From Syntrophotalea acetylenica (GTDB taxonomy: Bacteria; Desulfobacterota; Desulfuromonadia; Desulfuromonadales; Syntrophotaleaceae): DNA of 64,000 nucleotides. Positions 9,894 through 17,995 of this stretch are shown piece after piece. The notes beneath the pieces were generated by a model. The model was given only the letters and a program-made list of their open reading frames with translations, made no database searches and was not told where the DNA came from. The DNA lies in NCBI RefSeq assembly GCF_001888165.1, contig NZ_CP015455.1:310001-374000 (forward strand). Reading direction: 5' to 3'. The position numbers and the translations under genes are program-made. Numbering within the stretch: position 1 is the first letter of the stretch; each line of letters begins with the position of its first letter.

Positions 9894-11348
9894 ATGAACA
9901 TAGTGTTGATGGCTTCCGAAGTGGCCCCTTTTGCCAAAACCGGCGGGTTGGCCGATGTGGCCGGTTCGCTGCCCGGCGAACTGCACCGCCTGGGACATGA
10001 TGTCCGCATTTTCATGCCGTTGTATCGCAGCGTCAAACAGGGCGACTTCCAGCTGTCCCCTCTGGCGCCGTTGCCGTCCATCGAAATCGCCGGCACGGCC
10101 GTTGCCGGGCGGTTGTGGCAAGGGAGCCTTGGAGAGGTGCCGGTTTATTTTCTGGAACAGGACCGGTTTTATGATCGCGACGGCCTTTACGGCACATCGC
10201 GCGGCGACCACGCCGACAATGCCTTGCGTTTCGGCTATTTTGCCCGGGCCCTGCTGGCGGCCTTGCCACAGATCGGTTTCAGACCGGACGTGCTGCATCT
10301 CAACGACTGGCAGACCGGGCTGGTGCCGGCGCTTTTACGCACCGATTGGCGCGACAGCGCGTTTTATACCGGCACGGCAACCGTCGCCACCATACACAAT
10401 CTCGGTTACCAGGGTTTGTTTCCGGCGGAGGTGGTCGCTGCCCTGAACCTGGATCCCGCGCTGTTCGCCATGGAAGGATTCGAGTATTACGGCCAGGTAT
10501 CGTTTTTGAAAAGCGCTCTGGTTTACGCCGATCTGCTTACCACCGTTTCCGAAACCTACTGTACTGAAATCCAGACCCCGGAAATGGGGCATGGTTTTGA
10601 CGGCATCCTGCGTTCAAGGGCCGATCGCCTGTTCGGAGTATTGAACGGCATCGACGACCAGCTCTGGGATCCCAGCCACGATGCGGCGTTGGCGGCTGTT
10701 TACCATGTCGACGATGTCGACGGGAAGCACGCCAACAAGCGCCGCCTGCAAAGCCGTCTCGGCCTGGCATGCGAGGCTGAAACGCCGCTGCTGGCGATGG
10801 TGACGCGGCTGGCGTCCCAGAAGGGTCTCGATCTGGTCGAACAGGCCTGGCCGGCATTGCTGGAGCGGGGGGTGCAGATTGCGATTCTGGGATCGGGGGA
10901 TCAGGATTACATGGACCGTTTTGCGCGCCTGGGTGCCCAAAGCAAGGGACAAGCGGCGGTGCGTCTGGGATTTGACGATCGTCTCGCCCGTTTGATTTAC
11001 GCCGGCAGCGACATGTTTCTGATGCCAAGCCGTTACGAACCCTGCGGGCTGGGGCAGCTTATCGCCTTGCGTTACGGCAGCGTGCCGGTGGTGCGCAGTA
11101 CCGGCGGGCTTGCCGATACGGTTTTTGACCCGCGGGACGGCGTGGCGCAGGCCAACGGTTTTACCTTCGAGGAAATTTCGTCGCCCGCCATGCTGCGCGC
11201 GATGGATCGCGCCCTTGCACTTTATCGGCAGCCCGGCGATTGGCTGCGTTTGATGCGCAACGGCATGGCGGGGGATTTTTCCTGGCGGCGGTCGGCGCTG
11301 CGCTACCTCGATTTGTACCGCAAGGCCGGGCAGTTGCACCATGCGTGA
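9894..11348 (+). CDS. glgA: Glycogen synthase (GT5)
   Basis: A 484-residue starch/glycogen synthase that transfers glucose from a nucleotide sugar, normally ADP-glucose, to the non-reducing end of a growing alpha-1,4-glucan. The N-terminal ADP-glucose loop KTGGLADV (around residues 15-22) is intact. The C-terminal GT-B domain has the nucleotide-binding PSRYEPCGLGQ region with its conserved glutamate, and the STGGLADTV motif. AGGAG lies eight bases before ATG 9894. It is the last gene of the operon that begins at 342. Its length and motifs are normal. No glgC or glgB is in the window; GH57 may supply the branching function. Confidence 0.95.
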   Translation: MNIVLMASEVAPFAKTGGLADVAGSLPGELHRLGHDVRIFMPLYRSVKQGDFQLSPLAPLPSIEIAGTAVAGRLWQGSLGEVPVYFLEQDRFYDRDGLYGTSRGDHADNALRFGYFARALLAALPQIGFRPDVLHLNDWQTGLVPALLRTDWRDSAFYTGTATVATIHNLGYQGLFPAEVVAALNLDPALFAMEGFEYYGQVSFLKSALVYADLLTTVSETYCTEIQTPEMGHGFDGILRSRADRLFGVLNGIDDQLWDPSHDAALAAVYHVDDVDGKHANKRRLQSRLGLACEAETPLLAMVTRLASQKGLDLVEQAWPALLERGVQIAILGSGDQDYMDRFARLGAQSKGQAAVRLGFDDRLARLIYAGSDMFLMPSRYEPCGLGQLIALRYGSVPVVRSTGGLADTVFDPRDGVAQANGFTFEEISSPAMLRAMDRALALYRQPGDWLRLMRNGMAGDFSWRRSALRYLDLYRKAGQLHHA

Positions 11349-11349
11349 T

Positions 11350-11400
11350 GGGCAGGGCCATGCTGTGGAGGATGACGCCGGTTCCGGCATCATCCCTGCC
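11350..11400. terminator. Hairpin between convergent glgA and the HNH gene
   Basis: A 12-bp stem (11370-11381 with 11384-11395, one G-T wobble, two-base loop) is extended by an outer GGGCAGGG/CCCTGCC pairing. On the plus strand a short T run (GAGTTTTTCC) follows. It overlaps the HNH stop codon and probably ends transcription from glgA. Confidence 0.5.
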
Positions 11401-11680
11401 TGAGTTTTTCCAGATAAGCTTCCCATTCGACCGGCAACAGGTGCTGTTTCTGACTGTTGCATTCCTTGCAGGCCGGCACGCAATTGCCTTTGCTGCTGCG
11501 CCCGCCCCGAACCAGGGGCACGATATGGTCGAGGGTCAGATCCCGCGGTGCGACTTTTTTCCCGCAGTAGTGGCAGATACCGCTGGCGATACGGTTTTTC
11601 CACCACTGGCTGTTACGCAGTTCCCGGGCTTTCTGCCGTTCCCGACGCATCTGTTCTTCTGAAGCTTCCATCCAATCCAT
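11390..11680 (-). CDS. HNH endonuclease family protein
   Basis: A small zinc-supported HNH (beta-beta-alpha metal) protein of about 96 residues. It has CHYC, the LDHIVPLVRGG core with the catalytic histidine, NCVPACKECNSQK with the second CxxC, and a C-terminal EWEAYLEK. Such short chromosomal HNH proteins are widespread in this group and are not linked to a mobile intron here; their substrate is unknown. The start at 11680 (MDWMEASEEQ) fits the family N-terminus. The longer frame starting at 11749, five bases after the upstream stop, is an alternative. It is last in the minus-strand group behind the laccase-domain gene. Confidence 0.75.
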   Translation of the reverse strand: MDWMEASEEQMRRERQKARELRNSQWWKNRIASGICHYCGKKVAPRDLTLDHIVPLVRGGRSSKGNCVPACKECNSQKQHLLPVEWEAYLEKLRQG

Positions 11681-11754
11681 GTGGGCCCTGTTCGAAAAAA
11701 TGCCTGGCGATTCGTGGCTGGGATTGGCGTTTTTCCAATCACCGATCATTGCTT

Positions 11755-12546
11755 TTAAAGGACCATGAAGCCGATCTGACGGCCAGTTATCCCCTTATCG
11801 CGGCGATAGGAGAAGAACATTTCGCGGTGACAACAGGTGCATTCCTCCACCACGCCGATGCTTGCTGCGGGGATGCCGACCTCCTGCAGTTGCAGCAGGC
11901 AGCTGCGCTGCAGATCCAGCTGCCACTTGCCGAGGGAGGTTTCCTGGGCGATCTGCTGCCAGTGCCCGCTGCCCTGGCGAAAAGCGTCCCGCACCGCGCG
12001 ATCGACCTCGTATTCATGGGCCGCGATGCCCGGTCCTATGGCGGCCAGCAGGTTCTCGGGCCGGCAGCCGAAGTTGGTCTGCATCGCCTCCACGGTTTTT
12101 CCCAGCAGGCCGCTGGCGGCGCCGCGCCAGCCGGCATGAACGGCGGCTCCGACCCGTTTGGCCGGATCGTGAAGCAGGATGGGGAAGCAGTCCGCCACCA
12201 GCACCCCGAACATGAACCCGGGTTGATTGGTAATGATGGCGTCGCTGGCCACCGTCAGAAAATGTGAAAGATCGTGATTCGGCTGGTCGATGACCAAAAT
12301 GTCGGTGCCGTGCACCTGCTTCACCGTCAGCAGCTGATGGGGGTGCAAATCAAAGGCCCGGGTCAGGGTCGAGCGGTTGCCCTCGACATTGTGTCGTGCG
12401 TCCTCGGTATTATAGGCGAGGTTGAGGGAGTTGTAAGGCGGGCGGCTGACGCCGCCGTTGCGGGTGGTAAATCCGGCCTGGACCGCCGTTTCGGCGGCCC
12501 AGTCGGGTTGCATATAGCTGATCTTGCCTTTACGTACCAGTTTCAT
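11755..12546 (-). CDS. pgeF: Peptidoglycan editing factor PgeF-type laccase-domain protein
   Basis: A 263-residue member of the YfiH/PgeF (Cu-oxidase_4, DUF152) family. It has the metal-site histidine in KQVHGTD, the VADCFPILLHD motif with its cysteine, VHAGWRGAASG, and ECTCCHREMFFSYRRD near the C-terminus. Members have been described as purine nucleoside phosphorylase/oxidase-like enzymes and as correcting misincorporated residues in murein precursors; which role applies here cannot be told. GGAG lies about nine bases upstream of ATG 12546. It follows rluD on the same strand, an arrangement common in bacteria. Confidence 0.85.
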   Translation of the reverse strand: MKLVRKGKISYMQPDWAAETAVQAGFTTRNGGVSRPPYNSLNLAYNTEDARHNVEGNRSTLTRAFDLHPHQLLTVKQVHGTDILVIDQPNHDLSHFLTVASDAIITNQPGFMFGVLVADCFPILLHDPAKRVGAAVHAGWRGAASGLLGKTVEAMQTNFGCRPENLLAAIGPGIAAHEYEVDRAVRDAFRQGSGHWQQIAQETSLGKWQLDLQRSCLLQLQEVGIPAASIGVVEECTCCHREMFFSYRRDKGITGRQIGFMVL

Positions 12547-12618
12547 AAACCGTGGGTTCTCCTGTTGAACGCACCGCCTTAAAGGGGGTGCGGAAAAGTT
12601 GTCGAGGCAACGCGGCTG

Positions 12619-13599
12619 TCAGGCTGGCGGCCCTGTCTTGTATTTTTCGTTGAGATAATCGATGACCGCCCGCAGATCCGGCGGCAGCGGGCTGTCGAAC
12701 TCCAGGTAATCCCCGGTTTCCGGATGCCTGAATCCGAGCAGGCGGGCATGCAGGGCCTGCCGGTCAAGGGCCCTGACAAGGGCGAGAAGCCGCGGGTCGG
12801 CGATGGTTTTCATGCGACTTTTGCCGCCGTAGGTGGCATCGCCCACCAGGGGATGGCGCGACTCCGATAAATGTACCCGGATCTGGTGGGTGCGTCCCGT
12901 TTCGAGGGCCAATTCGACCAGGGTCATGCGGTCGGCGTCAAAACGCTGCAGGACGCGCCAGTGGGTTACCGCGCGGCGACCGCCGCGGCAGGCACTGCTC
13001 ATCTTTTTGCGCTGGGTAGGGTGGCGCCCTATGGGGCGATCGATGCTGCCGGCATCGCCGGTCAGCAGACCGTGAACCAGAGCGACATAACGCCGGGTGA
13101 TGGAATGCTCCTTGAACTGGGCGGCGAGGTGCTGATGGGCCGCGTCGGTTTTGGTGGCCACCATCACCCCCGAAGTGTCCTTGTCGAGGCGGTGGACGAT
13201 GCCGGGTCGCAAGGTGCCGCCGATGCCGGAAAGGTCCTGGCAGCAATGCAGCAAGGCGTTGACCAGCGTTCCCTGTTGATGCCCAGGCGCCGGATGTACC
13301 ACCATGCCGGGCGGTTTGTCAACGACGATCAGGCAACGGTCCTCGTAGAGAACCGTCAGCGGGATATCCTCGGAAACAGCTTTGGCGGGGCCGGGATCCG
13401 GCAAGGTGACGGTCAGGGCTTCGCCGCCCTTGAGTTTGCTGGCAGCCTTGGCGGGTGCACCGTTGAGCAGTACCAGTCCGTCATCGATGAGCTTTTTCAG
13501 CTGGGACCGGCTCAGCTCCGGCAACTGTTCGGCCAGGAAGCGGTCCAGTCTTTCCGGCGGCTGTCCCCGGTCAAAACAAAATGCACGCTGCCGAAACAT
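12619..13599 (-). CDS. rluD: RluD-type 23S rRNA pseudouridine synthase
   Basis: A 326-residue pseudouridine synthase with an N-terminal S4 RNA-binding domain (about residues 15-75, RLDRFLAEQLP to LLNGAPAKAASKLKGGE) and the catalytic HRLDKDTSGVM motif containing the essential aspartate. The later GRTHQIRVHL and the C-terminal ALHARLLGFRHP are also typical. RluD modifies the helix 69 uridines of 23S rRNA; the exact target set is assigned by homology. ATG 13599 follows the stop codon of the small upstream gene directly, so the two are coupled. Confidence 0.9.
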   Translation of the reverse strand: MFRQRAFCFDRGQPPERLDRFLAEQLPELSRSQLKKLIDDGLVLLNGAPAKAASKLKGGEALTVTLPDPGPAKAVSEDIPLTVLYEDRCLIVVDKPPGMVVHPAPGHQQGTLVNALLHCCQDLSGIGGTLRPGIVHRLDKDTSGVMVATKTDAAHQHLAAQFKEHSITRRYVALVHGLLTGDAGSIDRPIGRHPTQRKKMSSACRGGRRAVTHWRVLQRFDADRMTLVELALETGRTHQIRVHLSESRHPLVGDATYGGKSRMKTIADPRLLALVRALDRQALHARLLGFRHPETGDYLEFDSPLPPDLRAVIDYLNEKYKTGPPA

Positions 13600-13869
13600 T
13601 TACCAGATAGAGCTCTTGATGCGGCCAGCCTGCTTGATCATGACATCGACGACCGCACGATCGAACATGTGCTCACGATCGGGGATGTCTTCCGAAATCC
13701 GTGCCAGGAAGTGCTCGCGACCTTCCTGAAGCTCATCGTTGAGCACGTCGAAGAGGGTGTCCTTTTCAATGCCTTCCTGCACTTTGTTCTGGTTGTACAG
13801 AGCGATATCCGAAACGATGGCGCGAGCCAGCCGGAAGGCGAGCTTGGGGTTGTCAACAATCCTTGCCAT
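13600..13869 (-). CDS. Small conserved protein of unknown function
   Basis: An 89-residue soluble, helical, acidic protein beginning MARIVDNPKLAF. No catalytic motif, signal peptide or membrane segment is seen. GGAGGAACCC directly precedes ATG 13869, so the gene is real. It lies 12 bases after the protease gene and its stop abuts the rluD start, forming a protease-small protein-rluD operon. I do not recognise a function. Proteins of this size in the same place occur in related deltaproteobacteria, as I recall, but I could not check this. Confidence 0.75.
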   Translation of the reverse strand: MARIVDNPKLAFRLARAIVSDIALYNQNKVQEGIEKDTLFDVLNDELQEGREHFLARISEDIPDREHMFDRAVVDVMIKQAGRIKSSIW

Positions 13870-13881
13870 GGGTTCCTCCCA

Positions 13882-15399
13882 TTATGAAAAGGGTATGCGG
13901 GCGGTGCGGTCCGCCGGCAGGGCCGCGGAAGTCAGGGCGCCCCGGCCATAAAACGGATGATGATCGCGGCGGGACATTTTTTCTCCGCGCTTGAGCGGAA
14001 AAGCCAGGTACAAGGTGGCGTTCCCCCGCTTGATCAGCAGCCGTATGATTTTGCCCTTGCGGGCTTCCTTCAGGGCTTTGTCCCAGGATTTCAGATTGGT
14101 CAGCCGGGTTTTGTTGAGGGCCAGAATGATGTCCTGGGGCAGAATCCCCGCCGCGGCGCCGTCGCCTTCCGGATCGACCTGGCGCACCATGATGCCCTGC
14201 CCCTGGGGTATGTTGGTCAGAACCAGCCCAAGACTGTGGCGCTCATCCGCACTCTGTGCCGCAACGGTCTGGCCGCGGGGGTGAATGGTGACCTGCAGAG
14301 TCATCTCCTGACCGTCGCGCAGAATTTTGAGCGGCACGGTGGTGCCGGCCGGCATGCTTGCGATGCGAAGCTGCAGGTCGCTGGCGTTGCGGATGGCATG
14401 GCCGTTTACCTCCAGCAGAATATCGCCGCGACGCAGTCCGGCCTGCTGGGCCGGGGATTCCGGCAGCACCTGATTGATCAGGGCGCCTCTGCTGCGGTCC
14501 AGGCCGAAGGTCTCCGCCAGTTCGGGGGACAGGTCCTGGATGCCGACGCCCAGCCAGCCGCGAATCACCTGCCCGGTCGTCATGAGCTGCTCGGCGATGG
14601 CCCGCGCCATGTTAACGGGGATGGCAAAGCCGATGCCCTGGCCGCTGGCGACGATTGCGGTGTTGATGCCGATCACTTCGCCGTAGATGTTGAGTAGCGG
14701 GCCGCCGGAATTGCCGGGATTGATGGAGGCGTCGGTCTGGATAAAATCCTCGAAATCCTCGATGCCGATGTTGGTGCGACCGGTGGCCGACACGACTCCT
14801 ACCGTCAAGGTGCGATCGAGGCCGAAAGGATTTCCGATCGCCAGCGCCCACTGCCCGACTTTCAGGGCGTCGGAATCGCCGAGTACCGCCGATGGCAGTG
14901 CTTCGTCCGTTTCGATTTTGAGCACGGCGATATCGGTTCGGGGATCGGAGCCGACCAGTTTGCCTTCGTAAATCCGGTCATCCGACAGCTTGATTTTGAT
15001 TTCCTCGGCGCCCCGGATGACGTGTTCATTGGTCAGGATGTAGCCGTCACCGCTGATGATTACCCCGGATCCGAGGCTGCGGGATTTCTGTTCCGGGATG
15101 GTGCGGCCCTTGAACATCTCGTTGAAGAATTCTTCGAACAGAGGTCCCAGGTCCGGTCCGCGGCTCACGGTGGCGGCCTGGATGTTGACGACCGAAGGCG
15201 TAACTTTTTCGGAGACCTCGATAAACGCGGATTGGGCGACAAGCAGTTCCTGGGCCGGCCGGGGCACCGGCGGCGCTTTGGTCGCCTGTTCCGAAAACGG
15301 GCTTGAAGGCGTTTGTTTGTCGTCCTGACAGCCCGACACGGCTGCCAGGAGTATTCCGCTGATGATGCATGTCAGAAAAACGCGTCGGAAATGACTCAT
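13882..15399 (-). CDS. degP: DegP/HtrA-type serine protease, lipoprotein
   Basis: A 505-residue periplasmic trypsin-like protease. Its N-terminal signal ends in a lipobox (AVSGC), so it is probably membrane-anchored, unlike the soluble E. coli DegP. The catalytic triad is complete: the histidine in LTNEHV, the aspartate in PRTDIAV and the serine in GNSGGP. Two PDZ domains follow (about residues 280-370 and 385-480). It would degrade or refold damaged envelope proteins. ATG 15399 has AAAGGAAC upstream. The last about 35 residues, rich in arginine and histidine, run past the usual family end. It heads the minus-strand operon that continues into rluD. Confidence 0.9.
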   Translation of the reverse strand: MSHFRRVFLTCIISGILLAAVSGCQDDKQTPSSPFSEQATKAPPVPRPAQELLVAQSAFIEVSEKVTPSVVNIQAATVSRGPDLGPLFEEFFNEMFKGRTIPEQKSRSLGSGVIISGDGYILTNEHVIRGAEEIKIKLSDDRIYEGKLVGSDPRTDIAVLKIETDEALPSAVLGDSDALKVGQWALAIGNPFGLDRTLTVGVVSATGRTNIGIEDFEDFIQTDASINPGNSGGPLLNIYGEVIGINTAIVASGQGIGFAIPVNMARAIAEQLMTTGQVIRGWLGVGIQDLSPELAETFGLDRSRGALINQVLPESPAQQAGLRRGDILLEVNGHAIRNASDLQLRIASMPAGTTVPLKILRDGQEMTLQVTIHPRGQTVAAQSADERHSLGLVLTNIPQGQGIMVRQVDPEGDGAAAGILPQDIILALNKTRLTNLKSWDKALKEARKGKIIRLLIKRGNATLYLAFPLKRGEKMSRRDHHPFYGRGALTSAALPADRTARIPFS

Positions 15400-15460
15400 T
15401 TTAATGGTTCCTTTGCCAAGGGATAAATCATCGGCAGCGTAGCGGAAAATGCAGAAACTG

Positions 15461-16204
15461 TCAATCGTTGCGGCGTTTTTGCAGGCTCTTGATAAATTGC
15501 AGGAGCACGTCATGACCGCCTCTCCAGGTGGCCTGTGCGGCCCGCTGATCATGATCGATCAGGCAGGTGTCGACGAGAAAGGTAGGAATACCGGCCCGGC
15601 TGGCCGGCAAATCGTAGGCGGTATCGTTGCCGACCATGAGGACCTGGGCGGCGGGCAGACTCAGGCGGTGGAGGACGTCGCGGAAAAATTCCGGATGCGG
15701 TTTGCAGCAATGGCTGTTTTCGTAACTGCTGATATGATGGTAGGCAAAGTCGTCCAGCCCGGCGGCGCGCAGCCGGGCCTTGATGGCGGGCCGCGGAAAA
15801 ACCGGATTGGTGGCGAGGGCGACCTTCAACCCGCGATCAAAGCAGCTTTGCACGATGGCGCGGGATTCCGGGAACGGTTTTACCAGATGAGACAGGGCGG
15901 CGAGCCCCTCCCGGTAAAAACGCTGCAGGCGTTTGCGCAACTGGGGGATGCCGATGCCGAGCTGCCGGGCTATCATGGACAAAAAAAGCTGTTCGTTGGT
16001 CATTTGGTCGCTGCGCGCGTTCAGCAGCGCATAGGCCGAACTTATCAGGACTTCCGCAAAGACCATGGGGTCCGTCAGGTCTTCGAAACAGCGCGCCAGG
16101 CCCTCGATATAGCCATCTATATAGGCTTTCATTTCAATATCCAGCAACGTGCCGTCGAGATCGAACAGGATGCCGTGTATGTTTTCGGGAGGATAAAAGT
16201 CCAT
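15461..16204 (-). CDS. HAD-family hydrolase (phosphoglycolate phosphatase-like)
   Basis: A 247-residue HAD superfamily phosphatase. Motif I is FDLDGTLLD (residues about 14-22) with the nucleophile aspartate, motif II is ALATNP, motif III is the lysine in CKPHPEFF and motif IV is MVGNDTAYD. A helical cap follows motif I. The family includes phosphoglycolate and nucleotide phosphatases; the substrate cannot be told from the sequence. It is on the minus strand, divergent from the cupin regulator, and separated from degP by about 60 bases. Confidence 0.8.
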   Translation of the reverse strand: MDFYPPENIHGILFDLDGTLLDIEMKAYIDGYIEGLARCFEDLTDPMVFAEVLISSAYALLNARSDQMTNEQLFLSMIARQLGIGIPQLRKRLQRFYREGLAALSHLVKPFPESRAIVQSCFDRGLKVALATNPVFPRPAIKARLRAAGLDDFAYHHISSYENSHCCKPHPEFFRDVLHRLSLPAAQVLMVGNDTAYDLPASRAGIPTFLVDTCLIDHDQRAAQATWRGGHDVLLQFIKSLQKRRND

Positions 16205-16343
16205 AGTGTTCCTGCAGGGCTTTCAAAAGTCTTACGGGCTTTTGGGGGTCGCTTGTCTCATCCATGGAGCTCTTTCTGTCAAGCATAACACGGCAGCAGC
16301 CGTTTTTGGACATCCCCGATCCTTCATGCCGGCGACAAAGCCC

Positions 16344-16372
16344 TTGACTTGGTTGCCTGTCCAATGTAGAAA
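16344..16372 (+). promoter_or_regulatory. Sigma-70 promoter of the cupin regulator
   Basis: TTGACT at 16344-16349, a 17-base spacer and TAGAAA at 16367-16372. Transcription would start near 16379, about 26 bases before the ATG, so the leader is short. Confidence 0.55.
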
Positions 16373-16404
16373 ATTTAACAAAAACAGCGAGGTAACCAAA
16401 ATCC

Positions 16405-17004
16405 ATGTCGGATATACGCGAAGAAGTCAAGGATCTGCAGATCGGCCTCAAGATACGCCGCCTGCGACAGGAACGGCGCATGACCCTGCAGAACCTTTCG
16501 GAAGCCACGGGGCTTTCCAAGCCGTTGTTGTCCCAGGTGGAGAACGAACAGGTGATTCCGCCGCTGGCGACGCTGCTGCGCATCGCCAAGGCGCTCAAGG
16601 TAGGGCTGCATACCTTTTTCCAGGAGGAAGGCAGCGTTGAAAAGTGTATTCTGGTAAGGGCTGGCGAAGGTGGCCGGCAGGATGCGCACAGCAGTCGCAG
16701 CCGCAGCCGCAGGCGCACGCCCTACGAATACCAGTCTCTGGGTTACGGAAAGAAACAGCGCAGCCTTGAACCGTTTCTGATAGAATTCGACGTACAGCCC
16801 TGGCGGGACGAATTGCTGGTAAGCCACGAAGGCGAGGAATTCCTGTATATTCTCGAAGGGCGGCTGGAATTTCATTACGGCGCTGAGATCATGACCGTCG
16901 GGCCGGGCGATTCACTTTATTACGACTCCAACGAACCCCACGGCTATGTCGCTGTCGGCACCGGTCCCGCGCGGGCGGTGGCGGTCATTTATTCCATGGA
17001 GTAG
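16405..17004 (+). CDS. XRE-type helix-turn-helix regulator with cupin domain
   Basis: 199 residues. An N-terminal HTH_3 domain (about residues 15-70: KIRRLRQERRMTLQNLSEATGLSKPLLSQVE) is followed by a serine/arginine-rich linker and a C-terminal cupin (about residues 110-195) with HEGEEFLYILEG and a GDSLYYDSNEPHG motif. Such proteins are usually repressors that sense a small ligand through the cupin, often acting on amino acid or polyamine metabolism, and often on themselves. GAGG lies upstream of the ATG. It precedes elbB on the same strand; a link is possible but unproven. Confidence 0.85.
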   Translation: MSDIREEVKDLQIGLKIRRLRQERRMTLQNLSEATGLSKPLLSQVENEQVIPPLATLLRIAKALKVGLHTFFQEEGSVEKCILVRAGEGGRQDAHSSRSRSRRRTPYEYQSLGYGKKQRSLEPFLIEFDVQPWRDELLVSHEGEEFLYILEGRLEFHYGAEIMTVGPGDSLYYDSNEPHGYVAVGTGPARAVAVIYSME

Positions 17005-17014
17005 CACCAGGGGG

Positions 17015-17042
17015 TTGACAAGCGCGGCAGGGTTTTTATGTT
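17015..17042 (+). promoter_or_regulatory. Possible promoter of elbB
   Basis: TTGACA at 17015-17020, a 16-base spacer and TATGTT at 17037-17042, about 55 bases before the elbB start. The -35 box is perfect and the -10 box is weak. Confidence 0.45.
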
Positions 17043-17097
17043 GGACAGATGATCCCGGTTATAGGAACGCAACCCGGCGAGGACAGGAGGTGACGAC

Positions 17098-17754
17098 ATG
17101 AAACGAATAGGCGTGATGCTTTCCGGCAGCGGCGTGTATGACGGCAGCGAGATTCACGAAGCGGTACTTGCCCTGCTGGCTATCGAACGTGGTGGCGCAG
17201 AGGCCGTCTGCATGGCCCCCGACATGCAGCAGATGCATGTCATCAACCATTTTACCGGCCAGGTCGAGGCGGGACAGGCACGAGCGGTGCTGGCCGAGTC
17301 GGCGCGCATTGCACGGGGCAAGGTCGTGGATGCCGCCACCGTTAGCGTGGAGGATATCGATGCACTGGTGATCCCCGGCGGTTATGGCGCAGCCAAGAAC
17401 CTGTGCGATTTTGCCGTCAAGGGCGCCGACTGCACGGTGCATCCCGAGGTGCGGCGCCTGGTGCGGGCCCTGGTTGACAGGGGCAAACCGGTGGCGGGCA
17501 TCTGCATCGCGCCGGCGGTTCTGGCCAAGGCGCTTGACGGGTATGCACCGCAACTGACCATAGGCAACGATGCGGACACCGCCGCCGCTCTCGAAGCCAT
17601 GGGGGCGCGGCATGTGGCCTGTCCGGTCGATGATATCGTCGTGGACGAGAAAAACCGGCTTGTTACCACCCCGGCCTACATGCTGGCGGAGAATATCGCC
17701 GAAGCCGCGGCGGGGATCGAAAAGGCGGTCAAACAACTGCTGGCCATGTGCTGA
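17098..17754 (+). CDS. elbB: ElbB-type DJ-1/PfpI superfamily protein (glyoxalase)
   Basis: A 218-residue member of the DJ-1/PfpI class of glutamine amidotransferase-like proteins. It has the N-terminal VMLSGSGVYDGSEIHE and the nucleophile-elbow cysteine in GICIAPAVLA near residue 138. E. coli ElbB has weak glyoxalase III activity; the physiological role is unclear. AGGAGG sits well placed before ATG 17098. It ends about 50 bases before a very long perfect hairpin. No isoprenoid gene is nearby, so the old annotation 'enhancing lycopene biosynthesis' should not be taken as function. Confidence 0.85.
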   Translation: MKRIGVMLSGSGVYDGSEIHEAVLALLAIERGGAEAVCMAPDMQQMHVINHFTGQVEAGQARAVLAESARIARGKVVDAATVSVEDIDALVIPGGYGAAKNLCDFAVKGADCTVHPEVRRLVRALVDRGKPVAGICIAPAVLAKALDGYAPQLTIGNDADTAAALEAMGARHVACPVDDIVVDEKNRLVTTPAYMLAENIAEAAAGIEKAVKQLLAMC

Positions 17755-17801
17755 ACGGTTACGGTGTGCTGAATCTCAAAGGCGAGCACTTCAGAGCCGA
17801 T

Positions 17802-17861
17802 GACCTGTGCAAACAAAAGCGCCTCTCTTGAACAAGAGAGGCGCTTTTGTTTGCACAGGTC
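17802..17861. terminator. Perfect 28-bp inverted repeat, probable terminator
   Basis: Left arm 17802-17829 and right arm 17834-17861 are exact reverse complements around a GAAC loop. The hairpin contains A-rich and T-rich stretches (CAAAAGCG/CGCTTTTG) that could serve as the U tract of a shorter inner terminator. It lies between elbB and the glutamate synthase gene, both on the plus strand. Confidence 0.65.
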
Positions 17862-17995
17862 CGCTAAGTAAACAAAGTAAACACCTTGCCTGAAGTGTTG
17901 TAGGGTTTTATTGATCGGGTATGCTTGTTAGAAGATCGTGTGCGGGAAAAAAGACTCATGAATTATCCGGACCCATTTGTTGAGGAGCCTATCCT

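Noticed and set aside
12871-13887. A 338-codon plus-strand open frame opposite rluD and the small gene
   Set aside because: No family pattern, and it crosses two genuine minus-strand genes.
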